From the NCBI RefSeq assembly GCF_900302445.1, contig NZ_ONZF01000012.1, positions 1 through 64,000 on the forward strand: a stretch of DNA of 64,000 bases, written 5' to 3'. Below are positions 26,308 to 36,484 of this stretch, piece by piece. A program made the translations under genes and the position numbers. The DNA is from Palleronia abyssalis. GTDB lineage: Bacteria; Pseudomonadota; Alphaproteobacteria; Rhodobacterales; Rhodobacteraceae. Every line of letters begins with the position of its first letter. Position 1 is the first letter of the stretch. The notes beneath the pieces were generated by a model that searched no databases, was not told where the DNA came from, and saw nothing but the letters and a program-made list of their open reading frames with translations.

Positions 26308-26775
26308 CTAGCCGAAGGCGGCGGGATAGATCAACGTCGCCTCGGGCGAGCGCGCCCCGCCGGCGATCAGCGTATGACTGACAGGATACGGCGAGAACAG
26401 CTTCTGCGCGCGCGCGTGGTCGAAGCCATGGTGTCCATAGAACTGCGGGTCGCCCAGAACGACCACCGCATCCGCCTGGTCAAACCCGGCGGCGCGCCGG
26501 GTCAGCGCGCCGCCGATGCCTTGGTTCTGGTGCTCGGGCTGAACTGCAACAGGCGCGAGGCAGGCCCACCCGTCAGGGGCGCGCATCCGACTAAGCGCGG
26601 CAAAGCCGACGATGGTGGTCCCGGTTGTGGCAACCCATTCGACCCAGATCGCACCGTCGCGGCGCAGGGCGGCGACGAGATCGGCCTCGTCCTGCTGTTC
26701 GAACGCAGCGCGTAGCAGCGCCTCGATAGCAGCAGCGTCATGCGCGCGGGCATATTCGATCCGGATATCCGTCAT
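26308..26775 (-). CDS. GNAT-family N-acetyltransferase
   Basis: A 155-residue acetyltransferase. LAPVAVQPEHQNQGIGGALTR is the acetyl-CoA pyrophosphate-binding motif A (Q-x-x-G-I/G-G). VVVLGDPQFYGHHGFDHA is the YjhQ/YhbS-type motif B. The substrate cannot be inferred. Probably a stand-alone gene. Confidence 0.9.
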   Translation of the reverse strand: MTDIRIEYARAHDAAAIEALLRAAFEQQDEADLVAALRRDGAIWVEWVATTGTTIVGFAALSRMRAPDGWACLAPVAVQPEHQNQGIGGALTRRAAGFDQADAVVVLGDPQFYGHHGFDHARAQKLFSPYPVSHTLIAGGARSPEATLIYPAAFG

Positions 26776-26819
26776 GCCTGATTTGACCGCGGATTTACCT
26801 ACGGTGCAAGCGGCCGTAG

Positions 26820-27080
26820 TCAGGATTCCCGGACAGCGGCCTCGGCCTCATGGACAATGTTGGCGAAGAACTTCCGTTTGGTCGCATTCGCCAGCAGCTT
26901 GGGCGACAGTGGTGTCGCGTCGAAGTTGATTGATACGCCGCAATCGCCCTCGGTCGCTTTTCGGATATCATCATCGAAGACGTTCATCATCGAATTGGTG
27001 TCGATAATCTTCTTCGAAACGGTTTCAGTCTTTCCCAGCGACGACACCACCGACTTATGATTCGCGTTGCTAATCTTCAT
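26820..27080 (-). CDS. Hypothetical protein (86 aa) in a low-GC patch
   Basis: I do not recognise this protein. From ATG 27080 (GAGG about 7 nt upstream) it reads MKISNANHKSVVSSLGKTET and is rich in Ser, Thr, Asn and Lys. It has neither a signal peptide nor membrane helices. GC and codon use are clearly lower than in the surrounding genes, suggesting horizontal acquisition. An upstream ATG at 27131 is possible but less likely. Confidence 0.5.
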   Translation of the reverse strand: MKISNANHKSVVSSLGKTETVSKKIIDTNSMMNVFDDDIRKATEGDCGVSINFDATPLSPKLLANATKRKFFANIVHEAEAAVRES

Positions 27081-27593
27081 GAATACCTCGCCGTTGGTGA
27101 CCTTTTGCGTTCCAGCCGAGGTGGCATCCACGTCTGATTTATTCGTGCCGCTCGGGCCTCGTGGTTCGACGATGTGTTTGATTGCACTTCGATTTCAGGT
27201 CGGGATGATTTCCATCGTGATGACGGAAGCGCGTGCCTTGGATGCCCGAAGTGCCCAGCGCGCTTTTGACGTTCGACGAAAAGATGACATCGACGCAAAG
27301 TGTGCCGCTATTCAATCGCCTCGATCCAGCGCCTGCAAAGCCTTCATGCGATCAGGGGCAGAATTTCACTGATAACACGGGCGGGAACGAAGGGAATTGA
27401 CATGGGCACTGGTAGCCCCCATCGACAACGATCTCGGGAAAGCTGCGACAGTGTGCTGAAGAAATGGGCCGCATAAACGACCAGAAAGCCAAGCTTTTTA
27501 GCTATGACAAAGGGTTGTTTACCCACGGAAATCGGCTTCGATTGATGCAAAGGTGGTGCCGTTCCAAGCATGCTCCCGAAGCCGTACGGTCGC
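27081..27593. other. Low-GC intergenic region without recognised genes
   Basis: About 510 bp between the hypothetical gene and the groEL terminator. Frames of 70-100 codons exist on both strands but their translations share no motif I know and lack ribosome sites. Base composition is more AT-rich than the flanks. It may be the remainder of an acquired segment. Confidence 0.45.
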
Positions 27594-27625
27594 GGAAAAA
27601 GTTGGGGCGCCCCGGAGGACGCCCC
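27594..27625 (-). terminator. Rho-independent terminator of groESL
   Basis: GGGGCG...CGCCCC hairpin at 27604-27625, followed on the minus strand by AACTTTTT. It lies 35 bp past the groEL stop. Confidence 0.8.
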
Positions 27626-27660
27626 ATAAGAGCCTAGGCAGGCTGTGACGCTCGCGCGTC

Positions 27661-29337
<1,677 letters not shown>

Positions 29338-29355
29338 TCAGGGAACGGGACTGGC

Positions 29356-29643
29356 TCAGGCGGTGACGCCGAGGATGTCCGATTCCTTCATGATCAGCAG
29401 CTCTTCGCCGTCAATGGTGATCTCGGTTCCGGACCATTTGCCGAAGAGGATGCGGTCGCCTTGCTTGACGTCCATCGCGATGCGGTCGCCGTCTTCGTCA
29501 CGGGCACCTGCGCCGACGGCCACGACTTCGCCTTCCTGGGGCTTTTCCTTGGCGCTGTCGGGGATGATCAAACCGCCCTTGGTCTTCTCGTCGGACTCGA
29601 CGCGGCGGACCAGGACACGGTCGTGAAGGGGGGTGAAAGCCAT
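29356..29643 (-). CDS. groES: Co-chaperonin GroES (10 kDa)
   Basis: The 95-residue lid of the GroEL chamber. It has [19 protein letters not shown], the mobile loop [37 protein letters not shown] and the terminal EESDILGV-like [10 protein letters not shown]. Start at ATG 29643 after AGGAGCG. First gene of the groESL operon; a CIRCE operator lies about 35 bp upstream. Confidence 0.98.
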   Translation of the reverse strand: MAFTPLHDRVLVRRVESDEKTKGGLIIPDSAKEKPQEGEVVAVGAGARDEDGDRIAMDVKQGDRILFGKWSGTEITIDGEELLIMKESDILGVTA

Positions 29644-29677
29644 CTCTGAACGCTCCTTGGTTCATTCTTATCTGGTG

Positions 29678-29704
29678 TTGTCACTCGACGGTGCCGAGTG
29701 CTAA
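29678..29704 (-). promoter_or_regulatory. CIRCE operator (HrcA site) for groESL
   Basis: The plus strand reads TTGTCACTC-N9-GAGTGCTAA, against consensus TTAGCACTC-N9-GAGTGCTAA; only two bases of the left arm differ. This is the binding site of the HrcA repressor, which represses groESL when GroEL is free. It lies between the promoter and the groES start. Confidence 0.9.
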
Positions 29705-29711
29705 CGAGTGG

Positions 29712-29740
29712 CAGATAGGCGAGGCTCACGCTTGTGTCAA
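29712..29740 (-). promoter_or_regulatory. Housekeeping promoter of groESL
   Basis: On the minus strand TTGACA (29740-29735), a 17-base spacer, and TATCTG (29717-29712) form a good sigma70-type promoter whose start would fall in or next to the CIRCE element. A heat-shock sigma-32-type promoter is not obvious. Confidence 0.65.
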
Positions 29741-29762
29741 CGGGGAAGGGCGCAGGATTTCG

Positions 29763-30404
29763 TCAGCTTTCGATAATCGCCGCGCGACCCTTTTCGCCGA
29801 GCTGGTAGACCCCGCGGGCGAACTTCTCGAACCATCCGTAGTGGTTATCCCGCAGCATCCGCGTTGCATGCACGACGCCCGTTTCGCGTGCGATGTCGGC
29901 CCCCCGCCTTGGCCCGTCCCGCAAGGCATGGGCAATGCGCAGCGCGTCCTGCCTGTAGGCCGTCACCAGACCGCGGCGCGTGCCGCCGCCGGTGTTCGGA
30001 TCCCCCTGCAGGCGCTGGAATTCGCGCAGCAATCGCGCGGTTCGGGCAGGGAACCGGCGCGGACGGTAGGGGGCCGGATCGCACAGCACCTCGCACGGAC
30101 CGCCGGGCAGATGCACCCGGACCAAACCCAGGCCAAGCCGGCGGCAAAGCGTGGCGTTGCGTCGGTCGTCTCGGCGCTTTCCGGCGGGCACGGCCAGGTA
30201 TACGTGGTCGGTCAGTGCTTGCCGCGCGATTCCCTGGTGGACCAGCGAAAGGCTGAAGCTCAGCTTCAGCTCGACCGCCACCGGGGACTCGTCCCCGCGG
30301 ACCGCCATGACGTCCAGCGGGCCGACCTCGCCCTTGACCACGTATCCTTGCCCTTCAAGCAACTGCTTCACGGGGCCGTACAGATCGGTTTCACGATGTG
30401 CCAT
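29763..30404 (-). CDS. DUF2161 family, PD-(D/E)XK nuclease-like
   Basis: A 213-residue protein starting at ATG 30404 (MAHRETDLYGPVKQLLEGQG). GPLDVMAVRGDESPVAVELKL gives the D...E-x-K pattern of a PD-(D/E)XK nuclease core, as described for DUF2161. The C-terminal part (LRDGPRRGADIARETGV, WFEKFARGVYQL) looks like a winged helix. No biological role is known. It is divergent from ppaC with about 100 bp between. Confidence 0.85.
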   Translation of the reverse strand: MAHRETDLYGPVKQLLEGQGYVVKGEVGPLDVMAVRGDESPVAVELKLSFSLSLVHQGIARQALTDHVYLAVPAGKRRDDRRNATLCRRLGLGLVRVHLPGGPCEVLCDPAPYRPRRFPARTARLLREFQRLQGDPNTGGGTRRGLVTAYRQDALRIAHALRDGPRRGADIARETGVVHATRMLRDNHYGWFEKFARGVYQLGEKGRAAIIES

Positions 30405-30501
30405 CGCGCCCTTCTGCCCGGGGAACGCGCGTGGTGACAAGTCGCACCGACGCACCTATACACCGCCGCGACAAACGCATCGCGGATCAGGAGCGCCAGC
30501 C

Positions 30502-31425
30502 ATGTCTACCCTCGTCTTCGGACACAAATCCCCCGATACCGACTCGACCGGGTCGCCCATCATCTGGGCCTGGTATCTGACCGACGTGCGGGGTCACACC
30601 GCCGAAGCCGTTCTGCTGGGCGAGCCGAATACCGAAGCCGCCTGGATGCTGGACCGCTGGGAGCTGGACAAGCCGCAGATCGTCGAAAGCGTCGAGGCCG
30701 GGCAGGAAGTCGTCATCGTCGACACCAACAACCCCTCTGAATTGCCCGACGACATCAACGATGCCGATATCCGTGCGATCATCGACCACCACCGCCTTGT
30801 GGGCGGGCTTCAGACCAAGGGGCCGATCGACATCACGATCCAGCCGCTGGCCTGCACCGCCACGATCATGCACGACCTGATGGGCGACGACGCGGGCAAG
30901 ATGCCCGACCCGATCAAGGGCGCCATGCTGTCGTGCATCCTGTCCGACACGCTGGAATTCCGCTCACCCACCACGACGGAACATGACAAGGCCGTGGCCG
31001 AGAAGCTGGCCTCCGAGCTGGGGATCCAGATCCCCGCCTACGCGTCGGAGATGTTCGCGGCCAAGTCCGACGTCTCCTCCTTCTCGGACGAGGAGTTGCT
31101 GCGCATGGATTCGAAGAAGCACGAGGTCGAGGGCACCAGCTTCCGCGTCTCGGTCCTGGAAACGACCTCGCCCGAGACGGTGCTTAAGCGCAAGGATGGC
31201 CTTCTGGAGGCTTTGCCGAAGGTCGCGGCGGAGGACGAGGTGGATCATGTCCTGTTCTTCATAGTCGATATTCTGGAACAGCAGGCGACCCTGCTTCTGC
31301 AAAGCGACGCGGTGCGCAAAGTGGCCGAGAAGAGCTTTGCGACTGTCTGCGGCGATACCGATCACGTGGTTCTGCCGGGTATTGTCAGCCGCAAGAAGCA
31401 GATCATTCCCAACATCACGGTCTAG
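30502..31425 (+). CDS. ppaC: Manganese-dependent inorganic pyrophosphatase
   Basis: A 307-residue family II (DHH) pyrophosphatase that hydrolyses PPi to phosphate. It has the metal-binding GHKSPDTDST (usual GHxNPDTD, with Ser for Asn), VDTNNPSELP, the IIDHHRLVGG DHH motif, CILSDTLEFRSPTTT and the DHHA2 signature near the C-terminus (PGIVSRKKQIIPNI, the R-K-K substrate-binding residues). ATG 30502 is preceded by AGGAG. A terminator follows. Confidence 0.95.
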   Translation: MSTLVFGHKSPDTDSTGSPIIWAWYLTDVRGHTAEAVLLGEPNTEAAWMLDRWELDKPQIVESVEAGQEVVIVDTNNPSELPDDINDADIRAIIDHHRLVGGLQTKGPIDITIQPLACTATIMHDLMGDDAGKMPDPIKGAMLSCILSDTLEFRSPTTTEHDKAVAEKLASELGIQIPAYASEMFAAKSDVSSFSDEELLRMDSKKHEVEGTSFRVSVLETTSPETVLKRKDGLLEALPKVAAEDEVDHVLFFIVDILEQQATLLLQSDAVRKVAEKSFATVCGDTDHVVLPGIVSRKKQIIPNITV

Positions 31426-31470
31426 TCCCCTGAGCGGGCGACGTCTGGCTTGGTCTGTACGCGGCCGTTT

Positions 31471-31490
31471 GGGTATTTTGCCAAGGGTGA
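31471..31490 (+). repeat. GGGTATTT-type intergenic motif, copy 1
   Basis: GGGTATTTTGCCAAGGGTGA in the gene-end spacer after ppaC. Nearly the same 19-20 bp string occurs at 34465-34483 after prpE. Such strings are familiar to me from intergenic ends in Rhodobacteraceae. Confidence 0.45.
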
Positions 31491-31497
31491 ATTGATG

Positions 31498-31529
31498 AAG
31501 GCGGTCGCCCAGTGCGGCCGCCTTTTTTG
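31498..31529 (+). terminator. Terminator after ppaC
   Basis: AAGGCGG-T-CGC / CCAGT / GCG-G-CCGCCTTTTTT hairpin with a six-T run, between convergent ppaC and the cation diffusion facilitator gene; it may serve both. Confidence 0.85.
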
Positions 31530-31534
31530 CGGGT

Positions 31535-32404
31535 TCAGACTGGATCGTGGTGGATAATGACGTCCGTCCCGGGGTAGCGGGCCAGGATGTCGTGCCGCAG
31601 GGCCTCGCCGATCTCGTGGGCCTCATCGAGGGTGAGGGCGCCGTCGATCTCGAGATGGAGGTTGACGAAGACGCGGGCGCCGGCGGTCCGGGTGCGCAGA
31701 TCGTGGTGCCCTTCGACCCCCGGCTGTGCATCTGCGAGAGCCGAAATGGCAGAGACCATGTCGTCAGGTGCCGCCCGGTCCATCAGCGCGTGCCAGGCCC
31801 CCGATCCGATACGCGCCGACCCAATGGCAAGCCACGTGGCCGCGCCCACCGCGATCACCGTGTCGAGGGCGACCAGGCCCAGGGCTTGCGAGGCCCAGAG
31901 CGCAGCGATGGCGCCGATATTGGGCAAGAGGTCGCCGATATAGTGCATCCTGTCCGCCGCAACGACGCGGTTGCCCGTGATCCGCGCCACCCGGGTCTGG
32001 TAGACAACGAGAACCGCGGTCAGCGCGATGGACAGGATCATCACCGCAATGCCGGCGCCTTCAGCCTGAAGTTCGGGCGGGCTCCCGACGCGGGCAACGG
32101 CGGCGGCGGCGATGCCGACGGCTGACACGCCGATGAAGGCGGATTGGGCGAGCGCGGCCAGGTCCTCGGCCGAGGAATGGCCGAAATGGTGGTCGGCGTC
32201 CGGCGGGCGTTGGGCATAGCGGATCGCCCAGAGACCGCCGAGTGAGACCATGAGATCGAGCCCGCTGTCGGCCAGCGACGCCGCGACCGACAGCGCCCCG
32301 GTGCTGTAGAGTGCCCAGGCCTTGGCGATCACGAGGGTCGCCGCCACCGCCACCGAGGCGGTCTGAACACGAAGATTCGCGCGGTCGTGCTGCGGAACGG
32401 TCAT
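31535..32404 (-). CDS. Cation diffusion facilitator (FieF-like)
   Basis: A 289-residue inner-membrane divalent metal/proton antiporter. Six helices come first, with the transport-site residues in SLADSGLDLM (helix 2; DSxxD) and HYIGDLLPN (helix 5; HxxxD). This D-D-H-D set matches the YiiP/FieF type that exports Zn, Fe or Cd. HHFGHSSAEDLAALAQ matches the loop 2-3 segment. A cytoplasmic domain with EGHHDLRTRTAGARVFVNLH follows. The exact metal is uncertain. Confidence 0.92.
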   Translation of the reverse strand: MTVPQHDRANLRVQTASVAVAATLVIAKAWALYSTGALSVAASLADSGLDLMVSLGGLWAIRYAQRPPDADHHFGHSSAEDLAALAQSAFIGVSAVGIAAAAVARVGSPPELQAEGAGIAVMILSIALTAVLVVYQTRVARITGNRVVAADRMHYIGDLLPNIGAIAALWASQALGLVALDTVIAVGAATWLAIGSARIGSGAWHALMDRAAPDDMVSAISALADAQPGVEGHHDLRTRTAGARVFVNLHLEIDGALTLDEAHEIGEALRHDILARYPGTDVIIHHDPV

Positions 32405-32528
32405 GGCGTCGAACCTAGCGTGCAGGGCGGTCGCCCGACAGGGGCGCCGTTGGCGTTAAACCGGGGGTGCGCCTTGCGTGGTGAAGCATTTGGCGGCAAG
32501 CCTGACGTCACGATAGGGAGGATCGAAG

Positions 32529-34412
32529 ATGGGATACCGCGACGTTTACGATGCTTGGAAGGCCGATCCCGAAGGTTGGTGGATGGAGCAGGCGAAGGCG
32601 GTGCATTGGGACCGGTTTCCCGAAGCGGCCCGGTCCGACGACGGCACGATCTGGTTTCCCGATGGCCTGACCAACACCTGCTATAACGCCGTCGATCGGC
32701 ACGTGGATGCAGGGCATGGCACGCGCGCGGCGATCATCTACGATAGTCCCGTGACCGGGACGACGCGGACGATTACCTATGCCGAGTTGCAGGCGCAATG
32801 CGCATCGCTGGCCGGGGCTCTGAAGGCCCGCGGTGTCGAGGCTGGCGACCGCGTCGTGATCTATATGCCGATGGTGCCGGAGGCCATCGTGGCCATGCTG
32901 GCCTGTACGCGGATCGGGGCGATCCATTCGGTCGTGTTCGGGGGCTTTGCGGCCTCGGAACTGGCGACGCGGATCGACGACGCGCAGCCGAAGGCCGTCC
33001 TCGCCGGGTCCTGCGGGATCGAGCCGGGTCGCGTCGTGGCCTACAAGCCGCTTCTCGACGCCGCGATCGAGCAGGCAAGCCACAAGCCCGAGTTCTGCGT
33101 GATCTTCCAGCGCGAGCAGGGACGGGCCGAGCTGATCCCCGGGCGCGACGTCGACTGGTTCGATGCACAGGACGGTGTCGCGCCCGCCGAGTGTGTGCCG
33201 GTGCGGGGCGATCACCCGTGCTATGTCCTGTATACCTCGGGCACCACGGGGCAGCCGAAGGGCGTGGTGCGCCCGTCCGGCGGGCATCTGGTTGCGCTGC
33301 ACTGGTCGATGAAGAACATCTATGGCGTCGACCCGGGCGAGGTGTTCTGGGCCGCTTCGGATGTCGGCTGGGTCGTAGGGCACAGCTATATCTGCTATGC
33401 GCCGCTGTTTCACGGGAATACGACCGTGGTGTTCGAAGGCAAGCCGGTCGGCACGCCCGATCCATCGACCTTCTGGCGGGTCATCGCTCAGCATGACGTG
33501 AAAAGCTTCTTCACCGCACCGACTGCCTTTCGCGCGATCCGCAAGGAAGATCCCAAGGCGGAATATCTGGCGGGCTACGACATTTCGGGGCTTCGGGCGC
33601 TGTACCTGGCGGGGGAACGCGCCGATCCGGACACCATACTCTGGGCACAGAAGATCTTGGGGGTGCCGGTCTACGATCACTGGTGGCAGACCGAAACGGG
33701 CTGGCCCATCGTTGCCAACCCCGCGGGGATCGAGGCATTGCCCGTGAAGATCGGATCCCCCACCGTCGCGATGCCGGGGTGGGATGTTCAGGTGTTGGAT
33801 GACGAGGGGATGCAGAAGGCGGCGGGTGAGCTGGGATCCATTGCCATCAAGCTGCCGTTGCCGCCGGGAACGCTGCCGACCTTGTGGAATGCCGAGGACC
33901 GGTACCGGAAGGCATATCTAGAGCGGTTCGAGGGATACTATAACACTGGCGACGCGGGGATGATCGACGAGGACGGGTATCTGTGGATCATGGCGCGGAC
34001 GGATGACGTCATCAACGTGGCGGGTCACAGGTTGTCCACGGGGCTCATGGAAGAGGTGCTTGCGACGCATCCGGACGTTGCGGAATGCGCGGTGATCGGG
34101 GTCAAGGACGAGCTGAAGGGGCAACTGCCCATGGGGTTCGTGACGTTGCAGAAGGGGACTGAGAAGTCGGACGCCGAGATCCAGAAGGAACTGGTCGCGC
34201 TGGTGCGCGACAAGATCGGCCCCGTGGCGGCGTTCAAGCTGGCCACCGTGGTGGAGCGGCTGCCCAAGACGCGGTCGGGAAAGATCCTGCGCAAGACCAT
34301 GGCGCAGATCGCGGATGGCGACACCTTCAAGGCCCCTGCCACCATCGACGACCCGGCGATCTTGGATGAGATCGGGGGGAAGGTGCAGGCCCTGGGGTAT
34401 CCCAAGGGGTGA
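32529..34412 (+). CDS. prpE: Propionyl-CoA synthetase (acyl-CoA ligase)
   Basis: A 627-residue AMP-forming ligase that activates propionate. It has the N-terminal ACAS_N domain (YRDVYDAWKADPEGWWMEQA), HSVVFGGFAASELATRIDDA, the P-loop YTSGTTGQPKGVVRPSGGH, VYDHWWQTETGWPI, the hinge YNTGDAGMIDEDGYLWIMAR and the catalytic Lys near the end (PKTRSGKILRK). PrpE is favoured over acetyl-CoA synthetase by the GVVRPSGGHLVALHWSMKNI block and length. Start ATG 32529 after ATAGGGAGGATCGAAG. Confidence 0.92.
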   Translation: MGYRDVYDAWKADPEGWWMEQAKAVHWDRFPEAARSDDGTIWFPDGLTNTCYNAVDRHVDAGHGTRAAIIYDSPVTGTTRTITYAELQAQCASLAGALKARGVEAGDRVVIYMPMVPEAIVAMLACTRIGAIHSVVFGGFAASELATRIDDAQPKAVLAGSCGIEPGRVVAYKPLLDAAIEQASHKPEFCVIFQREQGRAELIPGRDVDWFDAQDGVAPAECVPVRGDHPCYVLYTSGTTGQPKGVVRPSGGHLVALHWSMKNIYGVDPGEVFWAASDVGWVVGHSYICYAPLFHGNTTVVFEGKPVGTPDPSTFWRVIAQHDVKSFFTAPTAFRAIRKEDPKAEYLAGYDISGLRALYLAGERADPDTILWAQKILGVPVYDHWWQTETGWPIVANPAGIEALPVKIGSPTVAMPGWDVQVLDDEGMQKAAGELGSIAIKLPLPPGTLPTLWNAEDRYRKAYLERFEGYYNTGDAGMIDEDGYLWIMARTDDVINVAGHRLSTGLMEEVLATHPDVAECAVIGVKDELKGQLPMGFVTLQKGTEKSDAEIQKELVALVRDKIGPVAAFKLATVVERLPKTRSGKILRKTMAQIADGDTFKAPATIDDPAILDEIGGKVQALGYPKG

Positions 34413-34424
34413 TCCGGCGTCCTT

Positions 34425-34483
34425 GGGGGGCGCTGCCCCCCGCTGCCTGCGGCGCCTCCCCCCGGGGTATTTCGCAAGGGTGA
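34425..34483. repeat. Intergenic hairpin plus GGGTATTT motif, copy 2
   Basis: GGGGGGC / GCT / GCCCCCC hairpin (34425-34441) followed by GGGTATTTCGCAAGGGTGA (34465-34483). It sits between convergent prpE and oppF and may terminate either transcript. The second part repeats the motif at 31471-31490. Confidence 0.5.
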
Positions 34484-34502
34484 CGAAGGGGAAGCGTCGA
34501 GC

Positions 34503-35507
34503 TCAGGCCGTGCGTTCGAGGGGGGAGATGACTTCCTGGTAAGGGCAGGCGACGCGGTGGCCGGGATCGGGTTCCAGCATTGGCGGGACGCCTTCGGCGC
34601 AATCGGGACGTGCCTTGGGACATCGGGTGCGGAAGACGCAGCCCGAGGGCGGGTTCACCGGAGACGGAAGCTCTCCCTCGATCACCGGGCGGACGCGCGC
34701 GCGCTCGCGTTCCGGATCGGGGATCGGGACGGAGGCGATGAGCGCCTGTGTGTACGGATGCCGCGGCGCGCGGACGATCTCCTTGGCGCCGCCTTCCTCC
34801 ATCTTGCGGCCCAGATACATGACCAGCGTCCGGTCCGAGACGTGCTTCACCACGCTGAGATCGTGGGCGATGAAGATCATCGACAAGCCCATCTCGCGGC
34901 TGAGCTTTTTCAGAAGGTTTACCACTTGCGCCTGAACCGACACGTCGAGCGCCGAGACAGGTTCGTCGCAGATTAGCAGGCGCGGCTCCAGCACCAGGGC
35001 GCGGGCGATGCCGATCCTCTGGCACTGGCCGCCGGAAAACTCGTGCGGGTAGCGGTTCAGAAGGTTCGGCAGAAGGCCAACACGCTCCATCATCTCGCCA
35101 GCGCGGCGGCGGGCTTCGGCCTTCGTGGTGTCAGGGTAGTGTGTCAACAGCGGTTCGGCGATGATTTGGCCCACGTTCATGCGGGGGTTCAGGGCGGCCA
35201 ACGGATCCTGGAACACCATCTGCACATCGCGGCGGTGGCGCCGGCGATCGCGCGGCGACATCTGGCGCAGGTCGCGCCCCTCCCAAAGGATCTCGCCGCC
35301 CGACGAGGGGACCGTGCCAACGATGGCGCGGGCGAGGGTGGACTTGCCCGACCCGGATTCGCCCACGACGCCCAAGGTCTGGCCGGCTTCAAGGTCAAAG
35401 CTCATGTCCTTGACGGCCTGCAACTTCAAGGGTGGCGTCCAGGGCCAGGCGCCGCGCGGATTGATGTCGAAGGTGACGTCGAGGTTGCGGACTTGCAGAA
35501 GGCTCAT
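34503..35507 (-). CDS. oppF: Oligopeptide ABC transporter ATP-binding protein OppF
   Basis: A 334-residue ATPase, the second of two NBDs of a peptide importer. It has Walker A GVVGESGSGKSTLARAI, Q-loop MVFQDPLAALNPRM, signature EFSGGQCQRIGIARAL, Walker B LLICDEPVSALDVS and the His switch FIAHDLSVVKHVSD. A C-terminal Cys-containing oligopeptide-transporter domain (PPSGCVFRTRCPKA) is typical of OppD/DppF. Start at ATG 35507 overlaps the oppD stop (ATGA) and is preceded by GGAG. Confidence 0.95.
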   Translation of the reverse strand: MSLLQVRNLDVTFDINPRGAWPWTPPLKLQAVKDMSFDLEAGQTLGVVGESGSGKSTLARAIVGTVPSSGGEILWEGRDLRQMSPRDRRRHRRDVQMVFQDPLAALNPRMNVGQIIAEPLLTHYPDTTKAEARRRAGEMMERVGLLPNLLNRYPHEFSGGQCQRIGIARALVLEPRLLICDEPVSALDVSVQAQVVNLLKKLSREMGLSMIFIAHDLSVVKHVSDRTLVMYLGRKMEEGGAKEIVRAPRHPYTQALIASVPIPDPERERARVRPVIEGELPSPVNPPSGCVFRTRCPKARPDCAEGVPPMLEPDPGHRVACPYQEVISPLERTA

Positions 35508-36484
35508 GCGGTGATCTCCTTCTCGACTTCGGCGGGGGGCGCGTGGCAGGCGCGTAGAAGCGGGCCGTGCGGTTCGAGCGGGGGCATCGTGCCCCGGCAG
35601 ATGTCGCGGACATGGGCGCAGCGGGGCGAGAACGGGCACCCCTTTGGCAAGCGGCTCATGTCGGGCGGCTCGCCCGGGATGGTCTGCAGGTCGTCCTGGT
35701 CCACGTCGAGGCGGGGGACTGCCTTCATCAGGCCGACGGTGTAGGGGTGCGAGGGTTTCGCGAAGAGGGCATCGGTTGGCCCTTCCTCCATCACGCGGCC
35801 GCCATACATGACCAGCGTGCGGTCGCAGCTATCGGCGACGATGCCCAGGTCGTGGGTGATGAGGATCATCGCGGTGCCGAACTCCTGCCGGATCTCGGCC
35901 AGCAGTTTCATGATCTGGGCCTGCACCGTGACGTCCAGCGCGGTGGTTGGCTCATCCGCGATCAGCAGCTTGGGGCGGCAGAGCAGCGACATCGCGATCA
36001 TGATGCGCTGGCGCATCCCGCCCGAGAACTCGTGCGGATACTGGTTCAGCCGCGCCTTCGCGTCCGGGATGCGCACGGCGTCCAGCATCCGCACCGCCTC
36101 ATCCCGCGCGGCGCGCTTGCCGACGCCCTTGTGAAGCTGAAGCACCTCGATCATCTGCGGGCCGACCTTGAGGTAGGGGTTCAGCGAGGTCATCGGGTCC
36201 TGGAAGATCATCGACACCGCATCGCCGCGGATCCGGTTCAGATCGCGCTCGGGCAGGGCCAGAAGCTCTTGCCCGTCGAAATGGACCTTGCCGGTCGCGC
36301 GCCCGTTGCGGGCCAGAAGGCCCATCGTGGCGAAGGCGGTCTGCGACTTGCCTGACCCGGATTCGCCCACGATGGCCAGCGTCTCGCCCTGGTCGACGGT
36401 GAAGCTGAGGCCGTTGACGGCGTTGACGGTACCGTCCGGCGTCTGGAATTCGACGCCGAGGTTTTCCACGGAAAGAAGGGGCAT
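35504..36484 (-). CDS. oppD: Oligopeptide ABC transporter ATP-binding protein OppD
   Basis: A 326-residue ATPase. Walker A AIVGESGSGKSQTAFA, Q-loop MIFQDPMTSLNPYL, signature FSGGMRQRIMIAMSLL, Walker B LLIADEPTTALDVT, His switch LITHDLGIVADSCD, and the C-terminal PKGCPFSPRCAHV cysteine motif of the Opp/Dpp family. Start ATG 36484 overlaps the oppC stop. It pairs with OppF on the inner face of the membrane. Confidence 0.95.
   Translation of the reverse strand: MPLLSVENLGVEFQTPDGTVNAVNGLSFTVDQGETLAIVGESGSGKSQTAFATMGLLARNGRATGKVHFDGQELLALPERDLNRIRGDAVSMIFQDPMTSLNPYLKVGPQMIEVLQLHKGVGKRAARDEAVRMLDAVRIPDAKARLNQYPHEFSGGMRQRIMIAMSLLCRPKLLIADEPTTALDVTVQAQIMKLLAEIRQEFGTAMILITHDLGIVADSCDRTLVMYGGRVMEEGPTDALFAKPSHPYTVGLMKAVPRLDVDQDDLQTIPGEPPDMSRLPKGCPFSPRCAHVRDICRGTMPPLEPHGPLLRACHAPPAEVEKEITA

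Noticed and set aside
27344-27571. 75-codon minus-strand frame upstream of the groEL terminator
   Set aside because: No ribosome site and no recognisable sequence; length expected by chance in low-GC DNA.
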